A stretch of 64,000 nucleotides of DNA from Casuarina equisetifolia. Its lineage: Eukaryota > Streptophyta > Magnoliopsida > Fagales > Casuarinaceae. Numbering within the stretch: position 1 is the first letter of the stretch; every line of letters starts with the position of its first letter. The DNA lies in the NCBI GenBank assembly GCA_028551475.1, contig CM052357.1:20936451-21000450 (forward strand), read 5' to 3'. Of the stretch, positions 49,902 to 60,285 are shown in pieces. Position numbers and translations under genes: made by a program. Below the pieces are notes generated by a model. That model searched no databases. It had not been told where the DNA came from and saw only the letters and a list, made by a program, of their open reading frames with translations.

Positions 49902-51182
49902 CTAAAAGAGCTTGCTGGCGAATTCATCTATGGCGGTTCCTTCCACACGGGAATAAGCCGAATTTTTGGCGAGTTGTCTGAGCTGCGACAAGCTTCTCCC
50001 CAGTTGCAAAGCTACCTTCATTTCATACAACTCCCCGTTTTCTCTTTTCTGCAAATCTCTTTCCTTAAGTGTATCATTAATTGATTCCGGGAGTTGCCGG
50101 AAGAAGCCGCCGTTGTTCCTGTACATCTCAAACACCATACCGACTTGGGCGCCATGCTCGAAAGCATTAACCACGCTGGCTAAAGCCCCCGCAGCAACTG
50201 CTACTACCGCGGTCCATGACCCATTACCAACGAAAGCAGACCCGGCGGCTGCAACGCCTGTGAGTAATGGACCTGAGATGGCTAAAACCTTGTTGATCTT
50301 CAACGCAAGATTGCCTAGCCTTTCGTAGTCCTCTGAGTCCTTTCTCTTCACCACCTCGACGATCTCTCGCATTTCTACTTCGAGTTCCTCGCTCCACCCA
50401 TTCTTCTCTAGCTGTTTTCCTCCACGTGACTCGTTTTTGTTTTGGAATTGATTTGAAGGCCACCAAACAGCCGGCTCAAACTTTGCGGGGAACTTGTCAA
50501 GCATAACTCCTACCAAGGGAAGTGGGTAGGCTTTGTCCAGAGCCAAAACCTTTTCCATCATCTCCTTCACATCTTCTCGAGTTGGAGTCCCAACAGCCAG
50601 CATCGTTTGGATTTGGCTGTGGAGCTGCTTGAACAATTTTGTTGCGTTACGTTGTTCCTCTGCCAGTTGTGAAGGCTGAAGCTTATTCATCACCAGCAAC
50701 ATGCCCGTGGCTGCAGAATATAAGAGAGTGGAAGACAATTTGAGAGCCAAAAGGGGCATTCCGTTTCCAGCAATCGCTGCAATACCAGCCATAGCCGCAG
50801 CCGTGAGAGTTATCATGTTGATGGAGTTTAGGAGAAGGGCATTCCAATTCTCACGCTGTTTTCCAATGTTTGTGTGCAGCTCCACCCTGTCAGCCACGAT
50901 CTCTAAGACGGCATAGAGTTGGGTAGTGGCAATGGTCTTGGAATCTGTAGATCTTCCATCGATGGGTGTGGCAATGAAATCGATCTTCTCTAGTGGGGCT
51001 AGGTTCGCGAATCCATCCCTTATCTTCAGTTCCTCAACCAGCTTTCCGGTTTGTACTCTTGGAACCGAGAAAGGGACATTCGGAAGCCTCGGGACATGAA
51101 TTGCTGCATTAATTTTCCTTGAACAGAAGCACGAAGAAGAAGACGAAGAAGAAGAAGAAGATAATCGTAGAGTTGAAGCCAT
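49902..51182 (-). CDS. At4g22030-like family protein, copy G (intact)
   Basis: Intact single exon of 426 residues, one serine codon longer than E in the N-terminal serine run (MASTLRL, then ten serines). It carries LYAVLEIVADRVELHTNIG, the two hydrophobic pairs, PAVWWPSNQ, GMVFEMYRNNGGFFRQL and DEFASKLF. It differs from A and F in LRQLAKNSAYS for LRDLARKSAYS and QLPES for QLQES. The 5' flank (about 1.2 kb), TATA spacing and N-terminus group it with E and B. Function is unknown; the family label is from memory and is not supported by an F-box motif. Confidence 0.92.
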   Translation of the reverse strand: MASTLRLSSSSSSSSSSCFCSRKINAAIHVPRLPNVPFSVPRVQTGKLVEELKIRDGFANLAPLEKIDFIATPIDGRSTDSKTIATTQLYAVLEIVADRVELHTNIGKQRENWNALLLNSINMITLTAAAMAGIAAIAGNGMPLLALKLSSTLLYSAATGMLLVMNKLQPSQLAEEQRNATKLFKQLHSQIQTMLAVGTPTREDVKEMMEKVLALDKAYPLPLVGVMLDKFPAKFEPAVWWPSNQFQNKNESRGGKQLEKNGWSEELEVEMREIVEVVKRKDSEDYERLGNLALKINKVLAISGPLLTGVAAAGSAFVGNGSWTAVVAVAAGALASVVNAFEHGAQVGMVFEMYRNNGGFFRQLPESINDTLKERDLQKRENGELYEMKVALQLGRSLSQLRQLAKNSAYSRVEGTAIDEFASKLF

Positions 51183-51242
51183 TTCGTCCTCTGGAAAAAC
51201 TGGAAAAGGTTGAGAATGAAAGTGGAGTGTTGAGTCGAGGTT

Positions 51243-51250
51243 TATTTATA
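51243..51250 (-). promoter_or_regulatory. TATA box of copy G
   Basis: TATAAATA on the minus strand, 61 bp upstream of the ATG, matching copy E. Confidence 0.65.
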
Positions 51251-53158
51251 AAGGGAGCTCGACTTACAAAGAACCGGTCAGATGACGAAAATTTTGACTG
51301 CTGACCTACTTGACCTGGCATAGCGGCTGAACCAGTCTTGGTTAATAACTTCCAATTTCAAACGTAGTGACGGGTCTTGGGCTCTCCACACGACGCCGTA
51401 AAGCCGGTAAACCTAATACACCTACCACTATTTTCATTACTATAAACCCTGCTCTCTTTCTTCTCCTGCGAGTCAACATACATGGCTATCTCCATGTCGA
51501 AAGCAAATGCATATTACTGGCTACGTCCTTTTCTCCGACAAATCCACAGTAAAGGCTATAATTTCAGCAAAATCTTGGTTATAGATTTGCACGCAACCAA
51601 GGAAGTATCTTTTTCACTTCTTGGCTTTCTATTGGTGGAACCCCATAATAAATGATTTTGACGTTGAAGTAACTTTCCTCTGCTTGGACGAATAGGGTTC
51701 TACCCTTAAACCTCGAGAGTGTACACCGTTGATTGAGCCACTCATTGTCGTTCTTGCCTTGTGAGTGTATTTATTTTGGACTCCTTGCAGCTGTACCAAT
51801 TCCTTTCTCTTCTCATCTATAGATGTGAAAAAAAAAAAGGAGATAATATAATACATAGGATGAGATTGAGTTCAGTCCTCATCACTCTTCTTCCTATTTT
51901 AGCGGGAGGGAATATCAGTTGGTATCAAGATAATTGACTTTTTGTGTAAAACAAAAAATTAAAATCTTTGATAGTGTATTATAAATCTCCTTTTCGAATT
52001 CACATCCTATCACCATCCAACACACCCACCACCGCTAAATCATTTTCTTTTTCCTGTGTTGCATGAAAGGGCTACATATCCTGTGTGTGAGATAGTTGAA
52101 GCCTGGTGCTTTTAAATATGATTTTCTCCTAATTGTTTGATGCTGAATTCTTGAAAGACACTAAATAGAACTATAATTGTGCTTTTCAGAAGGATGATCT
52201 GCATGCAGGAAAACAAAAGGAGAGAGAATAAAACATGAAATGTACCTGAAATGCAGAAGTAAGGACTCGGTCGTTTAGTTTTGTTTTGCCAATTGAATAG
52301 GGAATTCATTGCTATCTCTTGATGTGAGAGCGATGGGCTACGATTCAAGTCATTGGAACAGCAGGGAGTACAATCTTATTTTAAATGAGAAGTCTTCATT
52401 TATGGTTAGTCAATTCTAGATTACTAGTCAGACTATTATTGATTGTCAAGAGATCCAATACTTAAACCACACAATCCTATGTCAATAGAACCCTTCTATA
52501 TATATCATCCATATAATCTTAGTTTTTCATATATCATTAGGCTTTTGGTATAAAGTTGCATATTACTTATGAGTTTAGGCTCAAAGCATCTTTTATTAGT
52601 AGATAAGTTTCATTCTTGATTTCTCATTACTTCTTAAACTTTAGTATCTCTTAGAATTCCAAAGGCGATGATGGCTTGCTCATCAATCTTTTTAGCAGTA
52701 ACTCTTTCAAATAGCTAATAATTATCCCATGGAGAGATTTCCCACTTCCTATTATATCTGTCATTCGCTCTCAACTAAAGGCTAAGCTTAAGAATTTTCT
52801 TTTCAGGTTCAAGTGTGATTCCCTTGCTGTAAATTTCAGAATCCTTATCATTACCTATTCTTGTTAATCTTTATTATTGATTATTACCTACTCTGTCTCA
52901 TTTTCATTCAGTTATCCAAATTTTTTCTCAATAATTTTCATTGTCCTCTTTCGGCTGGCAAACGGGCTTTCACAATAGACATGGTAAGTATTGGAATAAG
53001 AGAACACACCTCTTTTGTACTTTACAATTTTGTTTAATGTATACTCTTTCTTTTTGAGATAGTTTATTACACTATTTTGCTCCAGAAGGTGAGACAAAGA
53101 TTTAAGAATTAGCATTTGTCAATGGTATGGGATTTTACAAAGAATTGGTTGTAGAAAC
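51251..53158. repeat. 5' flank of G and 3' flank of H
   Basis: About 51251-52400 matches the E and B 5' flanks. About 52400-52870 shows nothing recognisable. About 52880-53158 is a diverged version of the unit 3' flank belonging to H ('cattgtcctctttcggctgg' compare the 'ctcttccggctgtcat' region elsewhere). No gene. Confidence 0.5.
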
Positions 53159-53193
53159 AATCAAAGAATCAAAGAATCAAAGAATCAAAGAAT
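53159..53193. repeat. 8-bp tandem repeat downstream of H
   Basis: Just over four copies of aatcaaag. Other units have a single 'aatcaaagaata' at this position 30-60 bp past the stop codon, so this is a local expansion in H. Confidence 0.8.
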
Positions 53194-53214
53194 AACTATG
53201 CACTGATTCTTAAA

Positions 53215-54462
53215 CTAAAAAAGCTTGCTAGCGAATTCATCTATGGCTGTTCCTTGCTCAAGGGAAGAAGCTGACTTTCTGGCAAGTTCTCTGAGCTGTG
53301 ACAAGTTTCTACCCAGTTGCAATGCCACCTTCATTTCATACAACTCTCCGTTTTCTCTTTCCTCCAAATTTCTTTTTTCAAGTGTGGTTTCAATTGATTC
53401 CTGAAGTAGCCGGAAGAAACCGCCGTTGTTCCTGTACATCTCAAACACCATCCCAACTTGACCGCCATGCTCCAAAGCATTCACCGCGCTAGCTAATGCC
53501 CCGGCTGCCACTGCCACTATTGCAGTCCATGAACCGTTACCAACGAAGACAGAACCAACGGCTGCAATGCCCGAAAGTAATGGACCTGAGACGGCTAGAA
53601 TCTTGTGGATCTTCAACACAAGGTTGCCTAGCCTTTCATAGTCTTCCATGTCCTTTCTCTTCACCACCCCAATGATATCTCGCATTTCTGCTTCGAGTTC
53701 CTCACTCCACCCATTCTTCTCTCTCTGCTTTACTTCACGTGACTTGTTTTTCTTCTGAGATTGATTTGAAGGCCACCAAACAGCGGGCTCAAACTTTGCG
53801 GGAAACTTGTCGAGCATAGCTCCTAGCAAAGGAAGTGGATAGGCCTTGTCAAGAACCAAAACCTTTTCCATCACGTCCTTCACATCTTCTTGAGTTTGGG
53901 TCCCAAGAGCCAGCATAGTTTGGATTTGACTCTGGAGCTGCTTGAACAACCTTGTCGCTTTACGTTGTTCCTCAGCAAGTTGGGAAGGCTGAATCTTGTT
54001 CATCACCACCAACATCCCAGCGGCCGCAGAATATAAGAGCGCTGATGACAATTTCAGAGCCAAAAGGGGCATTCCAGTGGCAGCAATCGCAGCAGCACCA
54101 GCCATGGTAGCGGCAGTGAGAGTCATCATGTTTGTGGAGTCGAGAAGAAGGGCGTTCCAGTCCTCCCGCTGTTTCCCGATGTTGGCGTGCATCTCCACCC
54201 TGTCAGCCACGGTCTCTAAGATGGCGTAGAGTTGGGTAGTCGTAATGGTCTTTGAGTCGGTAGAGACATTTATATTCTCGACTGGAACTAATCTCGCGAA
54301 CCCCTCCTTTATTTGCAACTCCTCGACCAGCTTTCTGGTTCGAAATTTCGGAACAGAGGAAGGAAGTTTTGGAAGTCTGGGGATGTGAATAGCAGCGTTG
54401 ATTTTCTTCGAACAAGATGAAGATGAAGATAGCGGGAGAGTTGAAGCTTGTATCGAAGCCAT
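53215..54462 (-). CDS. At4g22030-like family protein, copy H (intact)
   Basis: Intact single exon of 415 residues starting MASIQASTLPLSSSSSC. An in-frame ATG at 54537 would give 440 residues, but it lies only 7 bp from the TATA box (54544-54551) and so upstream of the likely transcription start. H is the most diverged copy of the main array: SVPKFRTRKLVEELQIKEGF, LLDSTNMMTLTAATMAGAA, DVKDVMEKVLVLDKAYPLPLLGAM, TTLEKRNLEERENG and KSASSLEQGTAIDEFASKLF. It lacks about ten residues between the N-terminal region and LYAILETVADRVEMHANIG. Layout and inferred targeting are as for copy A. Confidence 0.9.
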   Translation of the reverse strand: MASIQASTLPLSSSSSCSKKINAAIHIPRLPKLPSSVPKFRTRKLVEELQIKEGFARLVPVENINVSTDSKTITTTQLYAILETVADRVEMHANIGKQREDWNALLLDSTNMMTLTAATMAGAAAIAATGMPLLALKLSSALLYSAAAGMLVVMNKIQPSQLAEEQRKATRLFKQLQSQIQTMLALGTQTQEDVKDVMEKVLVLDKAYPLPLLGAMLDKFPAKFEPAVWWPSNQSQKKNKSREVKQREKNGWSEELEAEMRDIIGVVKRKDMEDYERLGNLVLKIHKILAVSGPLLSGIAAVGSVFVGNGSWTAIVAVAAGALASAVNALEHGGQVGMVFEMYRNNGGFFRLLQESIETTLEKRNLEERENGELYEMKVALQLGRNLSQLRELARKSASSLEQGTAIDEFASKLF

Positions 54463-54543
54463 TTGGTTGAGGTTTTCTCTTGGGTTTCTGCTTGTGGGAA
54501 TCCGGAAAGGTTGAGTATGGAGATGGAGAGATTCCAAGGGCTG

Positions 54544-54551
54544 TATTTATA
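54544..54551 (-). promoter_or_regulatory. TATA box of copy H
   Basis: TATAAATA on the minus strand, 82 bp upstream of the chosen ATG. It decides the start codon of H. Confidence 0.6.
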
Positions 54552-55584
54552 GGAAATCTATACCTGGAAAGAAGGGGTCAGATACAGAAAATATTGACCA
54601 TCTGACTGCGTTGAACCAGCCCCCTGGCTGACTTATTCCCCATACATAATTTTCAAGTTCAAAATTTCCTCCTAGTCTTGGGTCTCTTCCAGGACGCTGA
54701 AAACTCCAAACCCTGTTAGAGAGACGTAGATCATTATAACTGTTTATAGTTTTATGTTTAAATGTTTTACTTCCTCAATAATTGGGTTAAAAAAATATAA
54801 AACAATATTTCTAATTTAATATTAGAATTCAAGTTTAAATGTAGTATTTTATCATTGATGGAAAAAATCCGCTCTTCGTAACCATAACTCTCTAATTAGT
54901 AAACATATCCTTTTTCTATGTTTAAACGTCTTCTTTTTCTACCATTTTCTGATACTCATCCTGAACCAATGATGGCTTGAAATTGGCCTTTTATCTTTCT
55001 TTGACAAGTCAATGTTCACAAACTGCTAATTTCTTAATACTTTTTGTTAAGAAACTGGCTCATGTTTGAAAGGTTCAAGAGAAGATACATTTCTTGCGCT
55101 TCTCTCTTCCCTGTAACAGGCTTTCAACGTAGATTGGATTTTGAGTTGCCGTCTCAACCCAAAGCAGCCAAACTCATTCGATCCAAAAATTCCCTGCTGC
55201 TTTCATGCGCCAAATAATTTTCCAGGGCAGTCTTCTGGTACATCCAAGTAATAGCTTTGTGATATGCTAGAGGGGAACAGAATATGCTAGCACATTCTGA
55301 TTCCTGTATAACCCAAATCAAAGAATTGTCCGTCGCTCTGGATTCGATGAAATAATTATTAATTAGTAAGATTTAAATTAAAATTATGTGGAATTGCTTT
55401 TATGACTTGGTTAACTGATATCTTCAATTCAAGATGTGGAAAATGTCGTGCGACGCTTATAGTTGGGGGGTTCTATTTTGCATACTTATAGGACGCCACT
55501 GGTGGGATTGAAAGAAGGGGAAAAAATTTAGTCGTCTCTCTTGTCTGTCTGGCAAGACCCAAACAGTTGCAAGCGAAGTCGATC
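54552..55584. other. Intergenic between H and PMP22
   Basis: Holds the divergent promoters of H (minus) and PMP22 (plus). The H-proximal 150 bp resembles other unit 5' flanks ('gctgacttattcccc' near 54630). Nothing else recognised; no clear TATA box was assigned for PMP22. Confidence 0.5.
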
Positions 55585-58500
55585 ATGGGACTGCCAGCGA
55601 AGAAGGGGTTGTTCCAACTGTACTTGTTGCAGCTTCAGCGCCACCCCCTGAGGACCAAGGTCAGCACTGCATCTGTCTCTCTTTTGTGTTTGCTATGTCT
55701 GAGTTTTTGAATTTGCTTTCGCGTAATTCTTCGTCAAGCTTCAGTTTGGTGGATGGGAAATTGGAAGGAAGTAGAAGAAAAGTGAACTTCTCAATCTTGA
55801 TCAGTTTTTCTCTTCTGGGTTTCGAAGATTTGGAGTGAGTAAAGGGGAAAAAAGAAAAGTCAAATTCGACTTTTTTCTTTGGAAATTTTGTTTCGTTATT
55901 TGATCAATGGAATGGGAATCACTGTGTAATATTTTCTTAAAACAGGTAATTACGGCTGGCGTGTTGTCAGGGACGAGTGATTTGGTCTCGCAGAAGCTCT
56001 CTGGGATACAGAAGATTCAGCTGAGACGGCTTATTCTGAAAGTGGTAACGCTCTTTCGCTTCCCTGTTATCCAAAGTGGTTAAGTTGCTATTCTGTGAAA
56101 GGTACGAACTGTTTGTGTCTGTGAATGTGAGGTTTGTGTATCCCTTTGGTTTGTTGTTCTTATTGGATTATGGTACTTGCTCAGAGTAAGCTTGTTGGTG
56201 TCCTGTATTTGGACATGGCAAGGTTGAGTCTGTTTCTTGTTTGACTACAAACAACAAACGAAGTGAAGGTTGAAGTTGATAGCACAAAGAATTAGCTTCA
56301 ATGGTTTCAAAATCTGTTACAATTTGCTGATTTTTCTGGTAGTATGTTGTTCTCTGCAACATAAGCTGTCACATTATTTTGGTTGCATTTATGGTCTTTA
56401 GAATCATCAGAGTTTTGAAGATACATTTGTAAGATAAAATCCTGGCAAACTTCTATTCTAGCCGCAAAACTTAAGTTGACTCAGTGCTCATTCAAATGAG
56501 AAAGAGAAAGTATTTTTGTTTTCTCATAATTGTAATATGTTTAGATAAATTATGGGGAGCATTAGGATTTTTCTTTTGGCCAATTACCATGATTTCTTTA
56601 TTGTGATGTATAGATGGACCCAGTAAATTATGCAATGCAGAAGGTTTTACCCAAAATACCAATATCTTTGTATTGTGTCACTCCTGGTTCAACCATGGAG
56701 ACGAGACAACTTCGACTGAAAAATCAATAAACACCTGAAGCCCTGGAAGCTCATCTCGTTTTTCCCCTTGATGATTTTCAATTCTACATTTTCAATATCC
56801 TGTTCTTGCTTTTTGGAAGCTATTTGATCATCTAGTAGAACTGTTGTGTCATGTGGCACAAAAATTCAAGCACCAAGTGGTTTATTTTATTTTATTGTTT
56901 GTTCTAGTTGCAAAGTTTGGTATGAGTTTGCTGAAATGTAAAGTTCATGGCTTTATGCCCTGTATTTCCTTCTGTGTGCTCTCCTAATACTAGTCTACTG
57001 TGTTAAAATGATATGAGTACTAGATTGATGTGGCTATTTTTGGAGCTCATTCTTAAGTGAATTTCTAATAAGCCCAAGTTACAATGTGAGGAATTGGGTT
57101 TGGGCCTTTGAGTAAATGGAATGGCATACATGTTATAGCTCCTTTCCAGCCTGACAATCAGTCCTTCAAGGAGAGTTTCTGTATATGGGGTGCATTCTGG
57201 AGAAGCATGTTATGACCAAACACAGTGCCGAAGGGAATGGAGAGCACTAAAGATATGATACCCCATGGGAAAATGCTTATGTCACGTCATGCATGCTTGC
57301 AGTGCTGGTGGCAGTTTTAAAACGAGAAATCACCATTTCAACTACCATTAATTGACAAATTTACCTTACAGTCTGAACATTTTAAAAGAATGTTCACGTC
57401 ATTCTGTTGAGCAAGTATGTATTCAAACACTTAAGAGTTCTGACCCAACAATATGAGTGTATTAAGTAGAAGTGACGCTAATGTGGTTGAATTGTATGCA
57501 TGCCAACTACCTATATTTTGATTTCTATATCTGTCTTGACTCTTTCATATGCGCTTCCAGCCATCTACATTAACATTATTAACTGCAGCTTTTTGGAGCC
57601 GTTTATCTCGGGCCTTTTGGGCATTTCCTGTACATAACACTGGACAAAATCTTCAAGGGCAAGAAGGATTCAAAAACGGTGTTTAAGAAGGTATGCTAGT
57701 CACCTTTATGCTCTGGTGGGTTTCTTAGCGGGCAGAGGTATGGCGAACTTATCCACAACAGCAGCATAATCATTGCAACCCCAGTAGAGTTTAATAGAAT
57801 CTTCTCAATTTTCTGGTTTACCTTGATAACCTTATGCATAACCTTTGTGCCTTGATTTTTTATTTTAAAGAGAATTTTTCTTTCGACCTGTTCAAGAATA
57901 CGTGGGGGTTAATCAAATACCAGTTATCTCAAAATTAGGTGTCTTATAATCAAATGCTAGTCATTTTATATAATGAGTACAGCAGTATAGCAAAGAGATT
58001 TCTAAGGTGCCTGATGACTTATCTCAGGTCCTACTGGAACAGTTGACTTCTTCTCCTTGGAACAATTTGCTATTCATGATTTACTATGGGTTGGTTGTTG
58101 AGGGTAAGTACGTATCACATATGAGTATTGTATATGGCATCCAGACATTTGAGATGAATACAAGAGAGTAGTTATAAAACGAATTATTTTTCATGTCATC
58201 TGGTACGTATATTTTGAAGTCAAACAATTCCCAATTGGTCAAGAAGTGTCAGCCTGAAGTTTTCAAAAAAGGGTGGGCCTTAAAGAAGCATTTCAGTATA
58301 TAGGCTATGTATGAACTATCATGCAACAGTATAAAGCTGTGGAAGTTGCTGCTTATAATCTTTGAAAAAATTTGGTCGGCCTTAAAAGAAGCATTTCAGC
58401 ATATAGCTCTGTATGAACTATCTTGTAACAGTATAAAGTTGTGGAGGTTGCTGCTTATAATGTTTTGAAAAATTGTGTGAAATGCAGGGAGACCCTGGAT

Positions 58501-58908
58501 GCATGTGAAAGCTAATATTAAGAAGAATTACCCATCAGTACAGCTTACAGCTTGGACAGTATTGCCCTTTCCCATAATGAATTAATTGTGATATAGTGTG
58601 TCAAAGCATGAGGCATAACTTAATATTATCTTGATTATTTCTAAATGCAGTTCTGGCCAGTTGTGGGGTGGGTAAATCACCAGTATGTCCCGCTGCAGCT
58701 CCGTGTCATCTTCCATAGCTTGGTTGCATTTTGCTGGTACTACTCTCATCTCTTTTCTTTACTACTACCTAATGTCTTAACTACGTTTCCTTTATATTAA
58801 TACCAATGTGAAAGTGGCATCTTTGAGTTTCCTATTCTTTTGACTTCTCATAGGGGAATATTTCTGAACCTACGAGCAAGATCTTTAGCGTTGCCAAAGG
58901 CCGAATGA
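55585..58908 (+). CDS. Peroxisomal membrane protein PMP22 (Mpv17/PMP22 family)
   Basis: Seven exons by GT-AG junctions: 55585-55659, 55946-56044, 57589-57690, 58028-58103, 58488-58558, 58651-58736 and 58854-58908, joining to 187 residues. Arabidopsis PMP22 is about 190. Conserved family features are QRHPLRTKVITAGVLSG at the N-terminus, GPFGHFLYITLD, LLEQLTSSPWNNLLFMIYYG, VEGRPW, and the C-terminal signature WPVVGWVNHQYVPLQLRV followed by FCWGIFLNLRARS. The family comprises four-span integral proteins of peroxisomal or inner mitochondrial membranes; PMP22 in plants is peroxisomal. Intron 2 is the largest (about 1.5 kb). It is unrelated to the tandem family, separates copies H and I, and looks like an ordinary anchor gene. 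Confidence 0.93.
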
Positions 58909-60285
58909 ATTTGAATGCAGAAGATTAATGCTGGCAGTTTGTGCTTGTCCTCTGTGGCACATCGTGTCTTTTGTGCAATAATGTATTTAGAACCATAAAA
59001 ACTCGACTCTTTTTCTCATGCAATAATAATTTGGGGATTCTCTCAGCATATGTCACTCCTTGTTTGAAGTCATATCCATGCAAATATGTGTAATCCAAGC
59101 TGTATTTTCTTGGCTGGTAGTGAGTCAACGCTGCATATGAGGGTGACAGCCTAAGACATGAGGGGCATGCGTAAAGTAACATGTCTTTTTTTGAGAATTA
59201 GTCAGTCTACGCCCGGGATTTCGCCCCTTGATGATGATCTAACCTTGGATCTTCCCTTGGTTGATGGCTGAATGCGACTACTGACCAGAAACATTTGGTT
59301 AAGAGACCTATGACCACCACCAGTTTGCAGACTTGGCCTGAAAGTTGCCACTGTATTGGTTACAGGATTGGTTGATTTTGATATGTGCAGTTGTTGTGGA
59401 CCCAGATTTAAGGCTCTGTGGGCTTACACAGTGCTAGAGGAAGTTAGTGAGATGAATTTCCGTGGACATGTATGAGCGGTGTGCACTGTGTGTCCTGACA
59501 CAGAGCATAATGAAGAAGTACTTATTGTCATTCAATTAATTCAGGGCTTGGGAATGATTCAGAATTTACAAACTGCTATAATTATGCGCAAGAAACTAAA
59601 TGCCTCTGCAAAAAGCCACTTGCTATTGGCATTAGTTTCGAGAGATATGTCAAGAAAACTTCTATGTCCGACAAGATTTGGATTACCATGAAGATTATGG
59701 GTTGATATGCTCCCTAAAAACACGTGGACCTGGCTTCATTGCCAAGCAAAAAATACTAATGATGGCTACAGTAATCATAATATGTGAAATATTTATTTAA
59801 ACGCGATTGATAGAGGAAATTTTAAATAATAGGGGTTGTTCCCTAGCCTCTGAGTACACCAAGTTTTGAAAAAAAAAAAAAGTGAATAATAGTAAACAAA
59901 TCATACGCGTCAGTCATATATTATTATTTTTGTCAACATACATTCTGTGAATAATAATTAAATGAATGAAGTCTCGTTCTCATTTTAGTAAGGACTATTC
60001 TTGCGGATTGATAATAATTAAATGCATGGGTTCTAGTTCTGATTGTAGTAAGGACGATTCTTTCTGATGTAAGAACAAGAAAACTACAGTCGGCTGCGTC
60101 GTTGGAATTTCCAAGGTTCCACTCGGTATAGGTGTTGAAAGTCAGCTTTGTTGAAATCGGTAAGCGGTCTAACTTCTACTGCCATGAGCTTATTTACAAC
60201 CTCAGACAAACAGATGTTTTGTGCCATTTGTATCCCATAATAAGTGATAATCTCCATCCTATCACCTGCCCTCTTCCCAGGTCAG
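58909..60285. other. PMP22 3' region and promoter of copy I
   Basis: No gene recognised. An imperfect direct repeat with a period of about 62 bp lies at about 59946-60062 ('aataataattaaatg' then 'tagtaagga'). The sequence just upstream of copy I ends 'ctcttcccag' before the ATG, which could be a 3' splice site of a leader intron, but this is only a suggestion. Confidence 0.45.

Noticed and set aside
54463-54537. N-terminal 25-residue extension of copy H
   Set aside because: The upstream ATG lies next to the TATA box and the extension is not shared by the other intact copies.
60244-60285. 14-residue extension of copy I
   Set aside because: The MAILQ start aligns with MASLQ/MASIQ of the family, and the sequence before it looks like a leader, possibly with a splice acceptor.
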